Origin: Onthophagus taurus | Taxonomy: Eukaryota; Arthropoda; Insecta; Coleoptera; Scarabaeidae | Length of the DNA: 64,000 bases | Assembly (NCBI RefSeq): GCF_036711975.1 | Contig: NC_091967.1 | Location: 6,510,001-6,574,000 of the forward strand | Reading direction: 5' to 3' | In this document: piece by piece, positions 60,086 to 64,000 of the stretch | How positions within the stretch are numbered: position 1 is the first letter of the stretch | How the letters are laid out: every line of letters starts with the position of its first letter | The notes under the pieces: generated by a model | Database searches by the model: none | The model's input: only the letters and a program-made list of their open reading frames with translations | What the model was told of the DNA's origin: nothing | Translations under genes and position numbers: made by a program

Positions 60086-60319
60086 GTGTTGAATATTTTT
60101 CAAATCGAAATATCTTTTTATAGCTTTTATAAATCCATAAACGTCACGAGAAATTTTCTGTTGGGTGTGCTTTGTAGCACATGGCCCGAAAGCATAAATT
60201 TTTCAACATTTTTGTGGCTTGTAAAGTTAGTAACGGCTTGCCATAAAGACGAGCTTTACGACTTAGATGCACTTATTAAACTAATAGTTGATCTTCAAAG
60301 CAAAACGCCTCATGTTTGA
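60086..60319 (+). other. Uncertain 67- to 77-codon open frame inside the K2P intron
   Basis: The frame ends CHKDELYDLDALIKLIVDLQ...PHV with a stop at 60,317-60,319. The second half has protein-like composition, more so than most frames of this window. An acceptor-like TTTTTATAG precedes it (ending about 60,122). It has no in-frame ATG of note and no recognised domain. It could be a terminal exon of something unrecognised, or chance. It does not fit between the two channel exons, whose junction is already in frame. Confidence 0.2.
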
Positions 60320-60417
60320 AAATAACACGTATAAAAACATTTTGTGCGTGGAATAACACGTTTTACCTTTAAAAAATAATTTTCAAATATTTACTAATGT
60401 AACGTAATATCTTCAAG

Positions 60418-60669
60418 GTACGAATAGAAAATTACAAGATGGTGATTTGAGAAAGGAAAGATACACAGCTATTGATGAAATAATTAAAATGGTGGAAACG
60501 ATACCTCATAATACATCTCCCGATGAACTTGTTGGTGCGTTATCAAGAAGATTAGATGACTATGAAGTTGTTATTATTGATATGTATAAGCAGAATACGT
60601 TGTTAAAGGATCGAACGTGGACGTTTTGGAACGCAGTGTTTTTTTGCAGCACGATTTATACAACTATAG
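60418..60669 (+). CDS. Two-pore domain potassium channel, coding exon 2 (cap and first pore)
   Basis: The exon is joined in phase 1 to the exon ending at 56,956, across a 3,461-nt intron (acceptor ATCTTCAAG). The fused reading is LTVEG followed by TNRKLQDGDLRKERY. It encodes the extracellular helical cap, with an NTS glycosylation sequon in IPHNTSPDELV, then the first pore helix and the start of the filter, WTFWNAVFFCSTIYTTIG. The filter TTIG is the hallmark of the first P-domain of K2P channels; the following YG/FG must be in the next exon. Donor GTAAGA at 60,670, phase 1. No further channel exon is visible up to 64,000, so TM2, TM3, the second pore, TM4 and the C-tail lie outside the window. 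Confidence 0.88.
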
Positions 60670-62080
60670 GTAAGATGTTTGTTTAAGAATTCTTTTTCTG
60701 AATTGCGCAGTTTTTGTAACGCTTCAGTAATCATGTTTGTAGTTTTGGAAGTGCATAGATATAGGTGCTTTACTGCATTGAAAATACTGTGCCAAGGTTC
60801 GGTGGACTAAATTTACTTAAATACATCAACACTTCACAACAAAAATTCGGTGGAATTCTTTACTTTGTTAAGAAAATTATATTTTGAGTAAAATAATCTC
60901 GTATAAATTGTTAGACAATTGTAATTTAAAGTGATGGGAAATATTCAGACGATTAGTCATAAACACAAACGTAATATTTTTAGACAACAAAAACGTACGG
61001 TTCAGAGACACACACTATTAATACAAATGTTAAAGTTCTTTCATTCTTTTTTATATCAATTTTTAATGAAGCAGTAATTTTTTAAATAAATCTTGCACGT
61101 GGCTTTCATTACTATTATGACTTTCGTGGAAAATTTAAAAATAGTAATACGTAAAAAAGTGACCAGTAGTAATCATAAAGAGGAAAAATAAACATCGAGC
61201 CAGAAATTGTGATTTACGAACTGACACGGTGTTGATATAACCGTCAAAAGTTATCTTTGAAAAGTTAAAAATAAATTAATCTGGGACATTGCTGATATGA
61301 TGATGTAGCTTACAATTAGTTAATTATAAAAACAACATGTTCCCTAAAATAAAGGAATTCAGTGAACTGTATATTTACTCGTTACAATAACCGTTAGAGA
61401 TCTCATTCAAGACAACATTAGCGCGAAGTATACGTTTTCGACAACACGTTTAAGAGTTTCCTCTTAACGAACATCCGCCATTACACATTACACTGATGCG
61501 ACCTCGTTGAAATTTTAAAAGTTTTAAAATTAACTTTGAAGAATTATAAACTGAGAAATAATATTTTGCACGCGACCAAATTTATCCCATATTCAACATT
61601 CAACTCATAAATCAATCAATTTTCTTTTTATAAATTTACTTCAAAAAATATAAATATTTTTTAACAAAAAACTTATTACACCTATATACCATTCATAAAC
61701 TAAAACGTGATGTGTGGGTTTTAAATAAATTTCGTATCTAATTTTAATGTTGAATAACTTAATAAAAACGACTAGGTTCATAAACCTCTTCAAATTTCTT
61801 ATTTTATAGAGGCATAATTTATTTTATGAAATTTTAGATTATCAAAGATTTAAAATTAGCTCAAATTTTCTCTTTCCATCTCACTCATTACTGCAACTTA
61901 ATTTTTTTTATCTTTTTTCAATTCTTTTAGAGTTGTAAAAAATTTCATTTAGAAAAAAATGCATTACTTTGTTTACTTAATAAAAATAACATGAGTGAAC
62001 TCGAAAAAGCTTGCTAAAAAATGTAATACTTAAATTGGAATCCATAAAGGATTTTATGTTTTGATATATAAACACGAAAT
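60670..62080. other. Intron of the K2P gene, AT-rich
   Basis: No exon, RNA gene or repeat family recognised. The sequence is long, AT-rich and anonymous. The assignment to an intron rests on the donor at 60,670 and on the incomplete channel. Confidence 0.5.
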
Positions 62081-62084
62081 CATC

Positions 62085-62235
62085 AACTTTGGAGGATTCT
62101 ACCGCCTCGCCTGCAAGCGATCTCGGTTGTTTAAGACTAATGTCTTCTTATCCGAGACTTTGTATATCTATGAAGAAATAAAGAACGATTTCGCCTCAAA
62201 TCGCCGAGGTCGCTTGTGGGCGAGGTGTTGGATTT
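62085..62235. repeat. GCCTCGC inverted-repeat element
   Basis: The arm GCCTCGCCTGCAAGCGATCT (about 62,103-62,122) is complemented by AAATCGCCGAGGTCGCTTGT...GGCGAGG (about 62,198-62,226). The same arms occur at 53,140-53,395. The unit is about 150 bp and hairpin-forming, with no coding content. Confidence 0.65.
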
Positions 62236-62531
62236 AATGATTTGATATATGTACCCGAAATCTACAACTACGGGGAATTCTAGCGGATCTAGAGGATTCT
62301 AGAATTCTGTGAACCTTCATCCAGAAGCGCTAAAGTGACTTAAGACCACCAGATATCTCCCACATATACGATTTTACAATTGTATCTTTTGCAACAACTT
62401 TTACCCACAAAGTAGACGATCGGATAGCTTTGATCCAGTTTTATGTGTTAGTAGCAAATGGTCTGCTACAGGATGTATCTTGGATTTGTAAACAGCAACA
62501 CAGTTCTATAACTACGACAGTTTAATTTGTA

Positions 62532-63177
62532 CAGGGTGTCCAAATTTCGATGGGTTTGCAGGGTATCTCAGTTATTATGAAAGATAGAAAGTTGCGGCTT
62601 TCGCGAACCTGAGCTACTTTTTTGTGAAACTTACAATGGTGCAAACCAAATTTTCGTAGCCCTCTTCGTTTTTGATATACAGGGAGTGTTTCAAAATTTA
62701 CGATTTTCAGACACCTCCTGTATCTCGGCTATCAGTAAACGTAAAAACGGGTTCTACTAGATTTTTTCACGTAGAATCCAATGGTGCATGTAGAATTTTT
62801 CTAGTCATCACGGTTTTTGAGTTATAAAGAGCTGAGTATTTGAGAAATTGAGTATTCAGTATTTGAGTTGTGTTTATAACTCAAAAACCGTGATGACTAG
62901 AAAAATTCTACACGCACCATTGGATTCCACGTGAAAAAATCTATTAGAACCCATTTTTACTTTCTTACTAAGTTTCCGGATAGCCGAGATACAGGGGTAT
63001 CTGAAAATCGTAAATTTTAAACACTCCCTGTATATCAAAAACGAAGAGGGTTATGAAAATTTGGTTTGTGCCATTATAAGTTTCACAAAAAGGTAGCTCA
63101 GGTTCGCGAAAGCCGCAGCTTTCTATCTTTCATAATAACTGAGATACCCTGCAAACCCATCGAAATTTGGACACCTG
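62532..63177. mobile_element. 646-bp TA-flanked fold-back element in the K2P intron
   Basis: The left end reads CAGGGTGTCCAAATTTCGAT and the right end is its reverse complement with one base lost (GGACACCTG). TA flanks both sides (62,530-62,531 and 63,178-63,179). The arms (about 62,532-62,835 and 62,875-63,177) cover all but a loop of roughly 40 bp that contains GAGTATTTGAGAAATTGAGT. No coding capacity. It shares the CAGGGTG ends of the mariner-like element at 13,751 but has a different interior. Confidence 0.8.
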
Positions 63178-63179
63178 TA

Positions 63180-64000
63180 CTTGGGCAAATCTTAAACGCT
63201 GCTATAATACTACATAAAACGGTCACTTGGATTATCGTATGGAATCGAGCATGATACTTCTTCACGATTATAGAAATACCATAATTGCTGAATGCGTTAT
63301 AAATAAATTTGTAGTGTTTATATCGAATAAGTAAATGAAAACGACTAGGTTCATAAACCTTGTTAAATTTCAAATTTTATGTAGACGTAATTTTCTCTGT
63401 TTCCAATTTAAATCTAACAAAAATCGTAAAATTACCAAATAAAACAGTTAGCAGACAATAAATGGTTACGTCTACGTCAATATTACGACTGTTGTAAAAT
63501 CAAACAGTTCGGGTAATAAGGAAGACCGTAAAGTTTGCGTACAAACGACTCTCGGGACGACCACAGAACGGTTTGTTATGTATATAAAAGTAAACGGTTC
63601 CAAACGACAATCTCGTTTGATAAAAAAAATAAAACAAATTTTTTTTCGAACCACCCACTCGTCCAAAATTAAAAGTAAAAAGATGTTACTCACCAGACAC
63701 TTTGAAAGATAGGTCGTGAGTAAGAGAAATATATAGGAGACAAAATTTCAATGTGGGATATTTTAACAGTTATGACTATTTAGAGTTTCTGTGTAAATAC
63801 ATTCGTGATGAATAGATTTCCATTTGGTGGAGTTCAATCCGCTCTGGATGCGTAATACCCTATTTGGATTCGAGCCAAATTTGGATCGAATTGTCGATTT
63901 TGTTTTCTTAACTTTAGTGTTCTAGAAATCGAGCAAAAACCATGTGTAATATAAAAGTATTATCTTACTTGTTTTGGTGACCTACATCGAAACTATTACC
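63180..64000. other. Right edge, probable K2P intron
   Basis: No exon recognised. A short sequence, AAACGACTAGGTTCATAAACC, occurs at about 63,338-63,358 and also near 61,766-61,786, so a small repeat is present. Open frames here overlap on both strands without support. Confidence 0.45.

Overview
The window looks like AT-rich nuclear DNA from a holometabolous insect, probably a beetle. The reasons are spliced genes with GT-AG introns, TATA/initiator and DPE-type promoters, a clear insect-type 5-HT7 serotonin receptor, a two-pore potassium channel, Tc1/mariner elements with TA target duplications, and tandem satellite DNA. The beetle assignment is an inference from general appearance, not from a diagnostic sequence. 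There is no sign of bacterial gene organisation.

Layout. Positions 1 to about 42,780 hold no convincing protein-coding gene. They contain long AT-rich stretches, short tandem duplications (6.2-6.5 kb), palindromic CTAG-rich repeats (9.2-10 kb, 12.9-13.7 kb, 22.3-22.4 kb), a decayed mariner-like element of 2,430 bp with 533-bp inverted repeats and a nested 430-bp element (13,751-16,180), diverged 304-312 bp tandem repeats (27.4-28.3 kb), a polyadenylated, arginine-rich retrocopy-like segment (29.6-30.0 kb), and two related minisatellite arrays (37.4-38.4 and 41.4-41.8 kb). Part of this stretch is probably the 5' untranslated and intronic territory of the receptor gene. A candidate short leader exon lies at 36,451-36,475.

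Positions 42,782-47,180 are the serotonin receptor 5-HT7 on the plus strand: two coding exons, 485 residues, with a candidate poly(A) signal. Next comes a 183-bp satellite array with an alternating A/B dimer structure (49,168-50,445).

Positions 51,100-53,000 hold a cluster of three small, previously unnamed genes (one minus, two plus). They encode 86-109 residue proteins with an N-terminal signal/membrane segment, one intron at the same place, and a C-terminal membrane segment. The third gene has a tandemly duplicated TATA-plus-initiator promoter. Positions 53,510-55,747 encode an unrecognised 687-residue protein, proline-rich at the start and lysine-rich at the end, split by four extremely short introns (35, 52, 37 and 50 nt).

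From 56,340 to the right edge lies the 5' part of a two-pore domain (K2P) potassium channel gene. Two coding exons are visible (N-terminal tail, TM1, extracellular cap, first pore). The rest must lie beyond 64,000. Its introns carry two long fold-back elements, a LINE remnant flanked by 21-bp repeats, and other repeats.

The receptor and the channel would both act in neuronal membranes, but nothing in the sequence shows that they are functionally linked. The main candidates for something undescribed are the three-gene small membrane protein family and the 687-residue gene with near-minimal introns.
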